A DNA stretch of 64,000 bases from an uncultured Bacilli bacterium. GTDB taxonomy: Bacteria > Bacillota_I > Bacilli_A > RF39 > UBA660. The notes below the pieces were generated by a model, which saw only the letters and a program-made list of their open reading frames with translations, was not told the DNA's origin and made no database searches. Location of the stretch: positions 124,001 through 188,000 of the forward strand of contig CAKOPN010000004.1 of assembly GCA_934100165.1 (NCBI GenBank), read 5' to 3'. A program made the position numbers and the translations under genes. Below are positions 1 to 8,762 of this stretch, one piece after another (the stretch's first letter is position 1; each line of letters opens with the position of its first letter).

Positions 1-172
1 TTTTTGAATACTCGTCAATTATATTATCACCATACTTACCACCAGCTTCATTTAATAATCTACCTATTTCAAAATATGTAATAACTTTATATCTTTCCTT
101 TGAATAATCTTTAACCTTTTCATATATCTCATTATCTATTATTTTATTTTTTATCTCATTATAATAATTCAT
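1..172 (-). CDS. DUF1016 (YhcG-type) protein, N-terminal fragment, runs off the left edge
   Basis: The minus strand from 172 is open to the window edge, with ATG at 172-170 and an AGGAAG ribosome site just upstream. The 57 visible codons begin MNYYNEIKNKIIDNEIYEK and include the stretch FEIGRLLNEAGGKYG, which is the N-terminal signature of the DUF1016/YhcG family. Full members are about 330-360 residues and carry a C-terminal PD-(D/E)XK nuclease-like domain, which lies outside this window. Such genes usually sit in accessory regions, often with restriction-modification or DNA-damage genes. Here it follows a broken comEC tail, an S41-like peptidase and dinD, which fits a genomic insert. The family call is fairly good for such a short piece; function is not known. 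Confidence 0.6.
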   Translation of the reverse strand, partial: MNYYNEIKNKIIDNEIYEKVKDYSKERYKVITYFEIGRLLNEAGGKYGDNIIDEYSK

Positions 173-186
173 TTTTATTCTTCTTC

Positions 187-762
187 CTATTGTGAATACG
201 TTTTAATCTTATAGCCACTTTTATTTAATTTAATTTCAATGCTTCCATCTAAATCAGTTCTGTAAATCTTGCTATCTTTTAATATATCTAATACTGATTC
301 CTTTGGATGACCATATCTATTATTTTTACCAACACTAATTATGGAATACTTTGGTTTTATCTCATCAATAAATTTTTTATCACTACTTGTCTTAGATCCA
401 TGATGTCCTACTTTAAGTACATCTATATCACTTATATTATATTTATCTAAAATATCTTTTTCTTTCTCTATTCCAGAATCTCCCATAAACGTGAATTTAT
501 ATCCATCTATTTCGGTATAAATAACATTTGAATTATCATTTTTATTATCATATTCTTTTGTTTGTAAGAAATATAATTTGTTATTATCAATATTTAGTTC
601 TTTAATACAAAAATAATATTTTATTTTTTTCTTATTTAATACTTTAATTAGTTCTTTTTCTAAATCGTTAAACTCTCCACAATTAAATATTACTTTTTCT
701 ACTTTAAAATTATTAACTATGTTAATAGATCCACCTATATGGTCGTAGTCTCCATGTGGAGA
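187..762 (-). pseudogene. Decayed second copy of the comEC 3' end
   Basis: This is a 192-codon open frame without its own start at the left end of the homology. Translation begins at HGDYDHIGGSIN and matches, residue for residue with many substitutions, the last quarter of ComEC encoded at 2829-3398 (HGDYDH, VLKVGHHGSKTSS, NNRYGHP). An in-frame TAG sits directly upstream at 763-765. Homology to intact comEC stops at the shared 14-base block TCGTAGTCTCCATG (743-756 and 3385-3398, plus strand). The frame is not interrupted, so the fragment is either recent or partly maintained. An internal ATG at 486 could give a 99-residue product. The most likely reading is a tail left behind by an insertion or duplication at comEC, not a working gene. 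Confidence 0.85.
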
Positions 763-790
763 CTAGCGTTTATGCATATGAATTTTAGCA

Positions 791-817
791 AAGAAAAAGA
801 ACTATCATATTGATAGT
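791..817 (-). terminator. Rho-independent terminator after the S41-like gene
   Basis: The minus strand reads ACTATC, a short loop, GATAGT, then TTCTTTTTCTTT. The stem overlaps the stop codon of the S41-like gene (805-807). It separates that gene from the comEC remnant. Confidence 0.7.
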
Positions 818-1974
818 CCATTTTCTTTTGATTTAATATGATTTAAAGCATATTCTAAAATAGTATCAACTCCTGCTATATAGTCTTCTTTACTTTGTTC
901 CACGTATATATCAGGTTTAAAGAATACTGGAGTAATAAGTTCGTTTGTAACCTCAGAAGAATATTCTTCTTTTGTTGAAGCACTCCATCCAAAATTTGGT
1001 GCTAAAAAAGATTCAGAAGATGAAAACCAATGATTCTTATACTCTAACCAATTAGAATTTCCATAGCAATTCAATGGAGTTGAAATTCCTGTTCCGATAG
1101 TAGTTGCACCTAAGTTTATTAGGTTTAATAAAGCATATCTTCCACCGGAAAACACTCTATAATCTGTTAAACAAATTAATCTTTTATTAGATTTTTTTAA
1201 AAATTCCATTAGAGGTTTATTATGTGCTGAATTTCCACCAGTATTACCTCTAATATCAACAATTATTTCATCAATTTCTGATAAATCTAATTTGTTTAAG
1301 TCATTTATCATACCTTCAATATTTTCCTTAAATCTGTTTTGAACAGAAGAGTGAGTAATTATTAATTTGTTATCATTTATACAATATGTACCTGGTTTTC
1401 CGTATTGGTATTCTAATTGATTGAACATTTCATTTTCTGGATAATTTTCTTCTTTTTTAAATTCTCTAGTTATCATATTTCCATTAGTAGTTATAAAATT
1501 CATAGTTAAAGTGTCAGTATTTCTTAATAAAGGAATGCCAAATAATTTTTTCTTGTTAAATAAGGCTTTTTCAGTTTCATATTTTTTCTTTCCCTCAGTA
1601 CCATAAGTAATTACATTATCTAATTCTTCTATTATTGTATTAATATCAATTCCGTTAATTGAAATCAAAGATGCACCTTTTAAATTATCTGGATAATTAA
1701 CAAGTACTTCATTATCAAATATTTTAAAATTCATTGGTATTATTTGAATATCGCTATATTGAGTATGAGCATCAAGAATTCCGCTTAATTTTTTTATGAT
1801 AACGTTCATTAAATAATTAAAAGAATAATCATCAACTATATCTTGATTAAAAACAATATTATTATAAATATTATTTAATTCTTCTTCACTTATTTCATGC
1901 CATGGATTAACATGTTTATCTTTGTAATGATTTATAAATGCATCATACATTTCTTTATATTTTGGACTTATCAT
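805..1974 (-). CDS. S41-family (C-terminal processing) peptidase-like protein
   Basis: The 389-residue product has no signal peptide. The C-terminal half shows the tail-specific protease pattern: EIIVDIRGNTGGNS near residue 240, the beta strand and glycine loop typical of S41, and LTDYRVFSGGRYAL near residue 275, whose FSGG contains the expected nucleophile serine. The N-terminal half (residues 70-180) has a degenerate PDZ-like or bundle region. S41 enzymes hydrolyse peptides through a Ser/Lys dyad; the lysine could not be placed with certainty. Start: GTG at 1983 and ATG at 1980 are possible, but ATG at 1974 has the best distance to AGGA. It overlaps the 3' end of dinD by about 20 bases, so the two are co-translated. 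Cytoplasmic location and an accessory setting suggest a role in an insert, not envelope maintenance. Confidence 0.65.
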   Translation of the reverse strand: MISPKYKEMYDAFINHYKDKHVNPWHEISEEELNNIYNNIVFNQDIVDDYSFNYLMNVIIKKLSGILDAHTQYSDIQIIPMNFKIFDNEVLVNYPDNLKGASLISINGIDINTIIEELDNVITYGTEGKKKYETEKALFNKKKLFGIPLLRNTDTLTMNFITTNGNMITREFKKEENYPENEMFNQLEYQYGKPGTYCINDNKLIITHSSVQNRFKENIEGMINDLNKLDLSEIDEIIVDIRGNTGGNSAHNKPLMEFLKKSNKRLICLTDYRVFSGGRYALLNLINLGATTIGTGISTPLNCYGNSNWLEYKNHWFSSSESFLAPNFGWSASTKEEYSSEVTNELITPVFFKPDIYVEQSKEDYIAGVDTILEYALNHIKSKENGLSI

Positions 1975-2812
1975 CAGCATCACATCCTATGCTTATTATA
2001 TCATGCTTTCTCCCCTTCTTCAATTCTTTTAAGCTCTTATTTGGTATTGGTAATTTTTCTGGCATTGTTCCACCTAATCTTTTAATGCTGTTCCTTACTT
2101 CTTTACCTACTTCATAGTGAATAGAATCTGCAGTATATTCATTATCGACATTATCTCTTTTTAATTTACCATCTGTTTGTGCAATTCTGAATATATTATC
2201 TGCAAGTTCTTCACTACCCATATTATCTAATATATCTTCTCTATATCTTAACTTTTTTCTTTTAAAAATATCATCAGCTGTTTCACCATTATATAGTCCT
2301 TTGTATCCAGCATTATGAAATCTTGCCAAATCTTTTACACCACTATTGATTGCCGTTTTGTTTAAATTATAATTACCTTTTCTCGCCTGATTTCTTCTAT
2401 ATAAACGTTTTTCATCTTCAGTAAGTTCATTATACCTTTTTTCAGACAACTCTTGCTTTCTTGTCTGAATAGCAAAATATGTTTGACCTAAAGCTATCGC
2501 CTCTTTTCTGGGATCCCCGTTTTGCGCAATAAGATAGCATGCATATCTTGATAACATGTAATCTTTAGTTTTTCTTTTTGTATTTGAACCAATTTGAACC
2601 ATTTTGCCAACGTCGGCAAAATGGTCACCAATATTTATATTTGAATTATTACATGCTTGTTTTGATTTATTAATAACATTTTCAAATCTTCTCCATTGTG
2701 TATATTCTAATACTTTTTGTAATTCTCTTGCTAACCAATATTCATTACCAAATTCATCTATATGCTTTATATCTTCGAATATTTTTTCTGTATATTCTTT
2801 TATTTCATTCAT
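1955..2812 (-). CDS. dinD: DNA damage-inducible protein D (DinD/BRO-N family)
   Basis: The 285-residue product closely follows E. coli DinD: YWLARELQKVLEYTQW (BRO-N-like start), GDHFADVGKMVQIGSN, DYMLSRYACYLIAQNGDPRK, then QTYFAIQTRKQEL. In E. coli DinD is an SOS gene whose product disrupts RecA-DNA filaments. The start at 2812 has AGGAAG eight bases upstream; the open frame runs further up to 2848 into comEC, but those codons lack a ribosome site. It starts 17 bases after the comEC stop and may be read from the comEC transcript. DinD genes are spread by horizontal transfer, and the neighbours (S41-like gene, DUF1016 gene, comEC tail) support transfer here. Confidence 0.88.
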   Translation of the reverse strand: MNEIKEYTEKIFEDIKHIDEFGNEYWLARELQKVLEYTQWRRFENVINKSKQACNNSNINIGDHFADVGKMVQIGSNTKRKTKDYMLSRYACYLIAQNGDPRKEAIALGQTYFAIQTRKQELSEKRYNELTEDEKRLYRRNQARKGNYNLNKTAINSGVKDLARFHNAGYKGLYNGETADDIFKRKKLRYREDILDNMGSEELADNIFRIAQTDGKLKRDNVDNEYTADSIHYEVGKEVRNSIKRLGGTMPEKLPIPNKSLKELKKGRKHDIISIGCDADDKSKI

Positions 2813-2828
2813 TTCATCATCTTCCTTT

Positions 2829-4871
2829 CTATGGACTACAAGTCTCAATTTCTAGTTTATTATTTTTAATTTTAAACATAATACTTCCATCTTGATCTGT
2901 TCTATATATTTTTGAATCTTTTAAATTTTCTAATACTTCTTTATTGGGATGACCGTATCTGTTGTTTTTGCCAACGCTAATAACAGAATATTTAGGATTT
3001 ATTTCATTAATAAATTCTTTGCTACTACTTGTTTTACTTCCATGATGTCCTACCTTTAATACATCAATATCACTTATATTATATTTATCTATTATATCTT
3101 TTTCTTTTTCTACTCCAGCATCTGCCATAAACATAAATTTATAACCATTTAGTTTTGTATAAATGACATTACTATTATCATTTTCATTATCATATTCATT
3201 TGTTTGAAGAAAATATAATTTATTATTATCTATATTTAATTCTTTAATACATGAATAATGTTTAATATTCTTTTTATCTAATACTTTTATTAATTCTTTT
3301 TCGAGAGTCTGATATTCACCACAATTAAAAATAACTTTTTCTACTTTAAAATTTTCTACTAAATTAATTGATTCTCCCATATGATCGTAGTCTCCATGAC
3401 TTAAAACGATTGTATCTATCTTACTTATTCCAAGTGATTTAAATAAAGAAATTAAAAAATTGTTTGCACTATATAATTTAGAGCCATTTATGCTTCCACC
3501 GGTGTCTATTAAGATATTTTTATTGTTATGATGAATTAAAATAGAGTCCGCCTGCCCTACATCTAAGACTAAAACGTAAGTAGAAGGAAATATTCTATTA
3601 AAATTGTTATGTAATATTAAAAACAAAATAAAAACAAGAAAAACTTTTTTATTTTTTAGTGAAAAAACTATTAAGAGATAATAAAGAAAAACAATCAATA
3701 TTGATGGTTTTATAAAAATAAAATCAGTAGGAATTTTTAATAACATTACACTTAATGATTCAAAAAGTTTGAGTAAAGCAAAGACAACTAGATCTAACTG
3801 TGGTATAAAAATACTTAAAATAGAAACAGGCATTATAATGTATGTAAACAAAGGATATAAAAAGGCGCTATATACTGGCGACAATATATTTAATTCAAAC
3901 TGAAAATAAATATTCAATGGTATTGATACTAAAAATGATATAAATGATATATATAAAGATCGTGACAGTAAATTTCTCTTTTTATAAATCTTTTTTCTTA
4001 ATATAATTATAAATGAACTTATTATGGTGCAATAGTAAAAGCTATTTAAAAATACATTGTATGGATTTACTATCAAGAGCAATATTATCATATATATAAT
4101 TACCTTATATATTGAAATCTTTAATTTAAGCCTTCTATTTATAATTAAAATTATTGAGTATATGAGACTTCTTTGAAAGGATATTGACTCTGTAACTTTA
4201 AACATGACATATAAAATAATAAGTACACTTACATCTTTCAAAGCACTATTTTTCTTTAATATCTTTGATATATATAGCATAAAAAATGAACTTGATAATG
4301 ACAAAACTTGCATTATACCTAGACTTTTATATCTATACAAAGTACTTTCATCTATAGATGATTTATCTTTAAGAAAAAAATATTTCAGATACGAATTACT
4401 CTTATAGCTTTTAGTTTTTTCTAAAATTATATTTTTTAATTTGTATACATAATAGTTATTCTCACTTAAATACTTGAATGATTCTAGCTTTAGATGATAA
4501 AACATTTCTTTTGTTTTAGCATACATTTTATAATCAAATACATTTGGAGCCTTTAAGTTTTCTATTAAATTTAAAGAGCCATTTATTTCTATAATGCTTC
4601 CTATTTTATATTTTTTTACAAAGTTTTCCTTTTCAGTATCATCTTTAAAATAATAAGTTCCTTTAACTTTTTCTTTACACTCTAAATCTAGACTTAACTT
4701 ATTTTCCAGCATGTTTATATTTTCAATTACACAAACAAATTTCTTTTCGTTTCCATTATATCTACTTTTCTTGTCAAAGAAAATAAAAGTTATTAACATA
4801 TATAATATGGTTATAAAAATAGTTAAAAACAAAAACCATTTACAATTCAATATTATCTTTAATTTTCTCAA
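2829..4871 (-). CDS. comEC: ComEC/Rec2 DNA-uptake channel protein
   Basis: The 680-residue protein should form the membrane channel that passes single-stranded DNA into the cell during transformation. Order: N-terminal helix (about 11-30), OB-like DUF4131 segment (to about 130), the Competence membrane domain with many helices (about 180-400), then a metallo-beta-lactamase domain (from about 420) with VLDVGQADSILI, LIDTGG, SHGDYDHMGE and VLKVGHHGSKTSS. These are the metal-binding motifs expected of an active ComEC nuclease domain. The start is TTG at 4871 and overlaps the end of comEA by 32 bases, with purine-rich AGGTAAGAG upstream. Together with comEA it implies natural competence, or its relic; no pilus genes are in the window. 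The 3' end has a second decayed copy at 187-762. Confidence 0.93.
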   Translation of the reverse strand: MRKLKIILNCKWFLFLTIFITILYMLITFIFFDKKSRYNGNEKKFVCVIENINMLENKLSLDLECKEKVKGTYYFKDDTEKENFVKKYKIGSIIEINGSLNLIENLKAPNVFDYKMYAKTKEMFYHLKLESFKYLSENNYYVYKLKNIILEKTKSYKSNSYLKYFFLKDKSSIDESTLYRYKSLGIMQVLSLSSSFFMLYISKILKKNSALKDVSVLIILYVMFKVTESISFQRSLIYSIILIINRRLKLKISIYKVIIYMIILLLIVNPYNVFLNSFYYCTIISSFIIILRKKIYKKRNLLSRSLYISFISFLVSIPLNIYFQFELNILSPVYSAFLYPLFTYIIMPVSILSIFIPQLDLVVFALLKLFESLSVMLLKIPTDFIFIKPSILIVFLYYLLIVFSLKNKKVFLVFILFLILHNNFNRIFPSTYVLVLDVGQADSILIHHNNKNILIDTGGSINGSKLYSANNFLISLFKSLGISKIDTIVLSHGDYDHMGESINLVENFKVEKVIFNCGEYQTLEKELIKVLDKKNIKHYSCIKELNIDNNKLYFLQTNEYDNENDNSNVIYTKLNGYKFMFMADAGVEKEKDIIDKYNISDIDVLKVGHHGSKTSSSKEFINEINPKYSVISVGKNNRYGHPNKEVLENLKDSKIYRTDQDGSIMFKIKNNKLEIETCSP

Positions 4872-5490
4872 ATATACTCTTACCTATTCCTTTAACATTT
4901 TGAAGTTCTGATATACTTTTAAAATTTCCATGTTCTTTTCTATAATTTATAATTGCTAATGCTCTTGTCTCTCCAATTCCTTCTAATGTCATCAAATCTT
5001 CTTTATTTGCTTTGTTTATTGATACTTTTTCATTATTCGTATTTTTGTTATGACTAACCATTGCATCATTTTCAATATTATTACCATTATTTAGATGCTC
5101 CTTATCCTCTACACTATTTTGTTTTTCCTCTTTAAATGGCACAATTATTACCATTTCATCAGTTAACTTTAAACTCATATTTATATTTTCTGTGTCACTA
5201 TTATCTAAAAGACCTCCCGCAATGGTTATGGCATCAAAAACTCTTTTATTATTATCAAGTGTATAAATCCCAGGATTCAAAACTGCACCTTTTATGTCCA
5301 CTGTCACTTTTTCTTCCTTTATTTCTTCTTTGTTTATTTTCTCTATTTCTACTATTTTCTCTGTTTCACTTTGATTCATATTTAGCAAATAATCTTTAAA
5401 ATAGAAGAAAAAGAAAAGAACTCCTACAATTCCTATTATCTTATATCTGTTATAATATAAAAAATCTTTAATACTATATAAAATATTCAT
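4840..5490 (-). CDS. comEA: ComEA, membrane-anchored DNA receptor for transformation
   Basis: The 216-residue protein binds incoming double-stranded DNA at the outer membrane face and hands it to ComEC. Residues 15-35 are a single membrane helix. Residues about 60-110 form a SLBB/soluble-ligand-binding domain (VDIKGAVLNPGIYTL). After a polar Asn-rich linker, residues 155-216 form the helix-hairpin-helix DNA-binding domain (VSINKANKEDLMTLEGIGE, then NVKGIGKSIFEKIK). Domain order and length match Bacillus ComEA. AGGAGG lies ten bases before the ATG. comEC overlaps its end, so the two are coupled. Confidence 0.94.
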   Translation of the reverse strand: MNILYSIKDFLYYNRYKIIGIVGVLFFFFYFKDYLLNMNQSETEKIVEIEKINKEEIKEEKVTVDIKGAVLNPGIYTLDNNKRVFDAITIAGGLLDNSDTENINMSLKLTDEMVIIVPFKEEKQNSVEDKEHLNNGNNIENDAMVSHNKNTNNEKVSINKANKEDLMTLEGIGETRALAIINYRKEHGNFKSISELQNVKGIGKSIFEKIKDNIEL

Positions 5491-5528
5491 AAAAAAATAA
5501 CCTCCTTAAGAGATTATTCGTATTTTAT

Positions 5529-6692
5529 TTATGCTTTCCTAGCTTTTTCTAATCTTTTTTGTTCTTCTAGCTTTCTTAGCTTATTTTCTACTGCTACTCT
5601 TTGTACAAGAGAAAGAGTAAAAATTAAGCAAAGTGTAAATGTTCCACCATAACTTAAGAATGGTAGCGGTATTCCTGTAAGAGGAAGCCATCCCATTATT
5701 CCTAAAAGATTTATCGTAATATGTAGGAAAATATATATTGCAACACCATAGCAGATTATTGATCCTCTACTTGATGTACTTTGATTTCCAATAATGATTA
5801 TTCTTGCGAGCAAAAACATATAAAGCATAATTATCGCTGTTGCTCCTACAAAACCTGTCTCTTCTACCACTATGGCAAAGATAAAATCTGTATGAGACTC
5901 TGGAAGATATAAATACTTTTGGGTACTATTTCCAAGACCTTTTCCATTTAAACTTCCATTATTGAATGCTATGTAAGAGTTACAGACTTGGTTTCCAGTT
6001 GTATAAAATTTTTCTTCACTGCAAGGATTCCAGAAAGATAATCTTGATATTTGCCTTGAAAATGATGATGGACTAATAACATAGTAAATCAAAAGTCCAA
6101 ACGCTATTGCAAGAAATGATATGACCGCTATTGATAATTTTCTCTTAGCTGGTATTGGTATAAGCAGATAAAGCAAAAAAGATAAAATCATAATTACTCC
6201 TGCTGTTCCAAAGTCTGGTTGTAACATTACCATGACTGAAATTATTGCTGAAACAAGAAGGGGTGTAATACATGTTGAAATCTTATCTAGTTTGTTTCTT
6301 TTCAGTTCAAAGAATGCAGCATACCATACAATTAAAGCAACCTTTGCAACTTCACTGGGTTGAAAACCAAACCAAGAAATGTATATCCAGCTTTTTGCCT
6401 TATTAGCGATAGTTCCATACGTAAATAGTATTGCTAAAAGGCTAATACTTGCTAATACTGCTATCCATGACATCATGCTATAAAATTTAGTGTCAAACTT
6501 TATTATGGCAAGAAATATTATCAAGCCACCTATAAGTAGAACTGATTGCCTTAATAGAAAGTAATAAGGTTCTGAATTATATCTCATAAATGCCGCTATG
6601 TTGGAAGATGAGAATATCATAACAAGTCCTATCAAAAATAATAGTACACTGGTAAATAAAAGAGGTTTATCAGTGTATTTTAAATTTTTCAT
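5529..6692 (-). CDS. ftsW: FtsW/RodA/SpoVE-family peptidoglycan polymerase
   Basis: The 387-residue SEDS glycosyltransferase polymerises lipid II, together with a class B penicillin-binding protein, at the septum or during sporulation. About ten membrane helices are visible. Family motifs: FQPSEVAKVALI in the middle, NGSLNGKGLGNS, LPESHTDFIFAIVVEETG with the conserved Asp of the active site, and GIPLPFLSYGGTFTL near the end. This pattern fits FtsW/SpoVE better than RodA, but the exact paralogue (division or sporulation) cannot be settled from one gene. It lies between tsf, from which a terminator separates it, and comEA. The C-terminal tail is short, basic and charged. Confidence 0.9.
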   Translation of the reverse strand: MKNLKYTDKPLLFTSVLLFLIGLVMIFSSSNIAAFMRYNSEPYYFLLRQSVLLIGGLIIFLAIIKFDTKFYSMMSWIAVLASISLLAILFTYGTIANKAKSWIYISWFGFQPSEVAKVALIVWYAAFFELKRNKLDKISTCITPLLVSAIISVMVMLQPDFGTAGVIMILSFLLYLLIPIPAKRKLSIAVISFLAIAFGLLIYYVISPSSFSRQISRLSFWNPCSEEKFYTTGNQVCNSYIAFNNGSLNGKGLGNSTQKYLYLPESHTDFIFAIVVEETGFVGATAIIMLYMFLLARIIIIGNQSTSSRGSIICYGVAIYIFLHITINLLGIMGWLPLTGIPLPFLSYGGTFTLCLIFTLSLVQRVAVENKLRKLEEQKRLEKARKA

Positions 6693-6741
6693 ACTCCCTC
6701 CTTCCTACTTTCTATAGTTAATTATACATCATGATAGGCAC

Positions 6742-6775
6742 AAAAAAAAGAATTAAATTTCTTTAATTCTTTTTT
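6742..6775 (-). terminator. Terminator after tsf
   Basis: The minus strand reads AAGAATTAAA, a short loop, TTTAATTCTT, then a run of T. It sits directly after tsf and ends the rpsB-tsf unit before ftsW. Confidence 0.85.
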
Positions 6776-6787
6776 ATTAACTATATT

Positions 6788-7660
6788 TTACTGATTCATT
6801 TGTTTTTTTACTTCTTCAGCGAAGTTTTCGTTTCTCTTTTCGATTCCTTCTCCTACTTCAAAACGAACCATTTTCTTAACAGTTCCACCATTTTTCTTAG
6901 CAAATTCTTCAACAGTTAAGTCTGGATCTTTTACAAATGGTTGTTCTAGTAAACATACTTCTTTGTAATATTTATTGATTCTTCCATTAACCATTTTTTC
7001 TGCTATATCAGCTGGCTTTCCTTCGTTTATAGCTTGTTCCTTAATAATTTCTCTTTCATGATTTAATACTTCTTCAGGAACTTCACTTCTTTGCATATAT
7101 GCAGGACGCATTGCTGCTGCATGCATACTGATATCTTTAGCAACATCAGCATTTGCACCTTCTAGTACAGTAAGTACCGAAATTCTTCCACCCATATGTG
7201 AATATGCTCCAAATACTTCATTATCATTCTTTGTTACATATTCAAATCTTCTAAAGCTGATTTTTTCTCCAATTTTAGCGATTAGGTTAACAAGATATTC
7301 ACTTACTTTACCATATTCAGTAGGAAGTTCTAATGCTTCTTCCATAGTAGTTGCTCCACTTTTTAGAATAGCATTTCCTACTGTATTTATAAAATTCTTG
7401 AATTCATCATTCTTAGCAACGAAGTCTGTTTCAGAATTAACTTCTAATATTACAGCTTTGTTACCATCGATAATTATTTCACTAAGACCTTCTGCTGCTA
7501 TACGTGATTCTTTCTTAGAAGCTTTAGCAATTCCTTTTTCTCTTAACCAGTCAATTGCACCAGTCATATCTCCGCCTGTTGCTTCTAATGCTTTTTTACA
7601 ATCAAGCATTCCAGCTCCAGTTTTTTCTCTTAAATTTTTTACATCAACAGCACTAAACAT
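6788..7660 (-). CDS. tsf: Elongation factor Ts
   Basis: The 290-residue protein exchanges GDP for GTP on EF-Tu. It shows the N-terminal UBA-like domain with VKNLREKTGAGMLDCKKAL and the core signature SETDFVAKNDEF with the TDFV residues that contact EF-Tu. Length is normal. It follows rpsB by 21 bases, the conserved bacterial order, and ends at a strong terminator. No unusual residues were noticed. Confidence 0.97.
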   Translation of the reverse strand: MFSAVDVKNLREKTGAGMLDCKKALEATGGDMTGAIDWLREKGIAKASKKESRIAAEGLSEIIIDGNKAVILEVNSETDFVAKNDEFKNFINTVGNAILKSGATTMEEALELPTEYGKVSEYLVNLIAKIGEKISFRRFEYVTKNDNEVFGAYSHMGGRISVLTVLEGANADVAKDISMHAAAMRPAYMQRSEVPEEVLNHEREIIKEQAINEGKPADIAEKMVNGRINKYYKEVCLLEQPFVKDPDLTVEEFAKKNGGTVKKMVRFEVGEGIEKRNENFAEEVKKQMNQ

Positions 7661-7681
7661 AACAAAAATCCTTTCTTTAAA

Positions 7682-8671
7682 TTATCTTAAAGCTTCTAGA
7701 AGCTCTTCTTTTTTCATTTTAGAGTATCCTTTTACTCCTCTTTCTTTAGCTAAATCTTTTAGTTCAGTAAGATTCATATCTGATACTTTTTTGCTTTCTT
7801 CTTTAACTTCTTTTTTATCTTCTTCTAGTTTTTCTTTTTTGTAGTTTGGTTTTTCGTCTTTTTTGATTTTAACGTTTTGTTTTTCTTCTTTTTCTATTTC
7901 TTTAGCAAATTCGTTATCTTCTTTTTCTTCTTTTTTAGCTTTTCCATTTGCTTTGTTTTTATCTTCTTCAGTTAAGTAATCAATTACTTCTTTTCCTGTT
8001 GCTTCTGCTATAGCGTTTGTTAATACTCCTATCATAAGTTTAACACTTCTTACAGCGTCATCATTACCAGGGATAACGTAATCAACCATATCTGGGTCAC
8101 AGTTAGTATCTACTACACCAAATACTGGGATATTTAACTTTCTAGCTTCTCTTATAGCTATTTCTTCTTTTCTAGGATCTACGATAACTAGTGCCTGTGG
8201 TAGAGATTTCATTTCTCTAATTCCTCTTAGGTTCTTATTTAATTTATCGTATTCTTTTCTAATCTTGATTACTTCTTTTTTAGGAAGTAGTTCGAAAGTT
8301 CCTTCTTGTTCCATTTTTTCTATTTCATCAAGTCTCTTGATTCTTGATCTAATAGTTTTGAAGTTTGTAAGTGTTCCACCAAGCCATCTTTCGTTAACGA
8401 AATACATACCTGTTCTTGTTGCACATTCTTCTGCTGCTTCTTGTGCTTGCTTTTTAGTTCCAACGAATAATACTTTTCCATCGTTTTCTGCTATTTCTTT
8501 CATTGCAGCATAAGCTTCTTCAATTTTCTTTGCTGTTTTTTGTAAATCGATTATATATATGTCATCTCTTGATGTATATATATATTCTCCCATTTTAGGG
8601 TTCCATCTTCTTTTTTGGTGTCCAAAATGTACACCTGCTTCTAATAAATAACTCATTGACACAACTGTCAT
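7682..8671 (-). CDS. rpsB: Ribosomal protein S2 with a charged linker and Rho-N-like C-terminal domain
   Basis: The core (residues about 1-235) is ordinary S2: LLEAGVHFGHQKRRWNPKM, VLFVGTKKQAQ, NERWLGGTLTNF, VFGVVDTNCDPD. ATG at 8671 gives MTVVSMSYLLEAG, as in other S2 proteins, with AGGAG nine bases upstream; an upstream TTG at 8677 is unlikely. S2 usually ends near 240-260 residues. This one continues with about 60 Lys/Glu-rich residues and then a compact piece at 298-329, LTELKDLAKERGVKGYSKM followed by KKEELLEALR, which resembles the small Rho-N/SAP-like helical fold. That fold binds nucleic acid in other proteins; its role on S2 is unknown. The 91-base leader upstream contains possible weak hairpins but no promoter I could fix. 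Confidence 0.96.
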   Translation of the reverse strand: MTVVSMSYLLEAGVHFGHQKRRWNPKMGEYIYTSRDDIYIIDLQKTAKKIEEAYAAMKEIAENDGKVLFVGTKKQAQEAAEECATRTGMYFVNERWLGGTLTNFKTIRSRIKRLDEIEKMEQEGTFELLPKKEVIKIRKEYDKLNKNLRGIREMKSLPQALVIVDPRKEEIAIREARKLNIPVFGVVDTNCDPDMVDYVIPGNDDAVRSVKLMIGVLTNAIAEATGKEVIDYLTEEDKNKANGKAKKEEKEDNEFAKEIEKEEKQNVKIKKDEKPNYKKEKLEEDKKEVKEESKKVSDMNLTELKDLAKERGVKGYSKMKKEELLEALR

Positions 8672-8762
8672 AATCAAAATCTCCTTTTCGTTTTTTATCT
8701 TCTACTAATTTCTAATAATTCCAACCATCTCTGGCACTAGGTAATTAAATCCGTTAGTATGC

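Noticed and set aside
8672..8762. A defined S2-type regulatory leader before rpsB
   Set aside because: Some short complementary segments exist, but no terminator, promoter or known motif could be supported.
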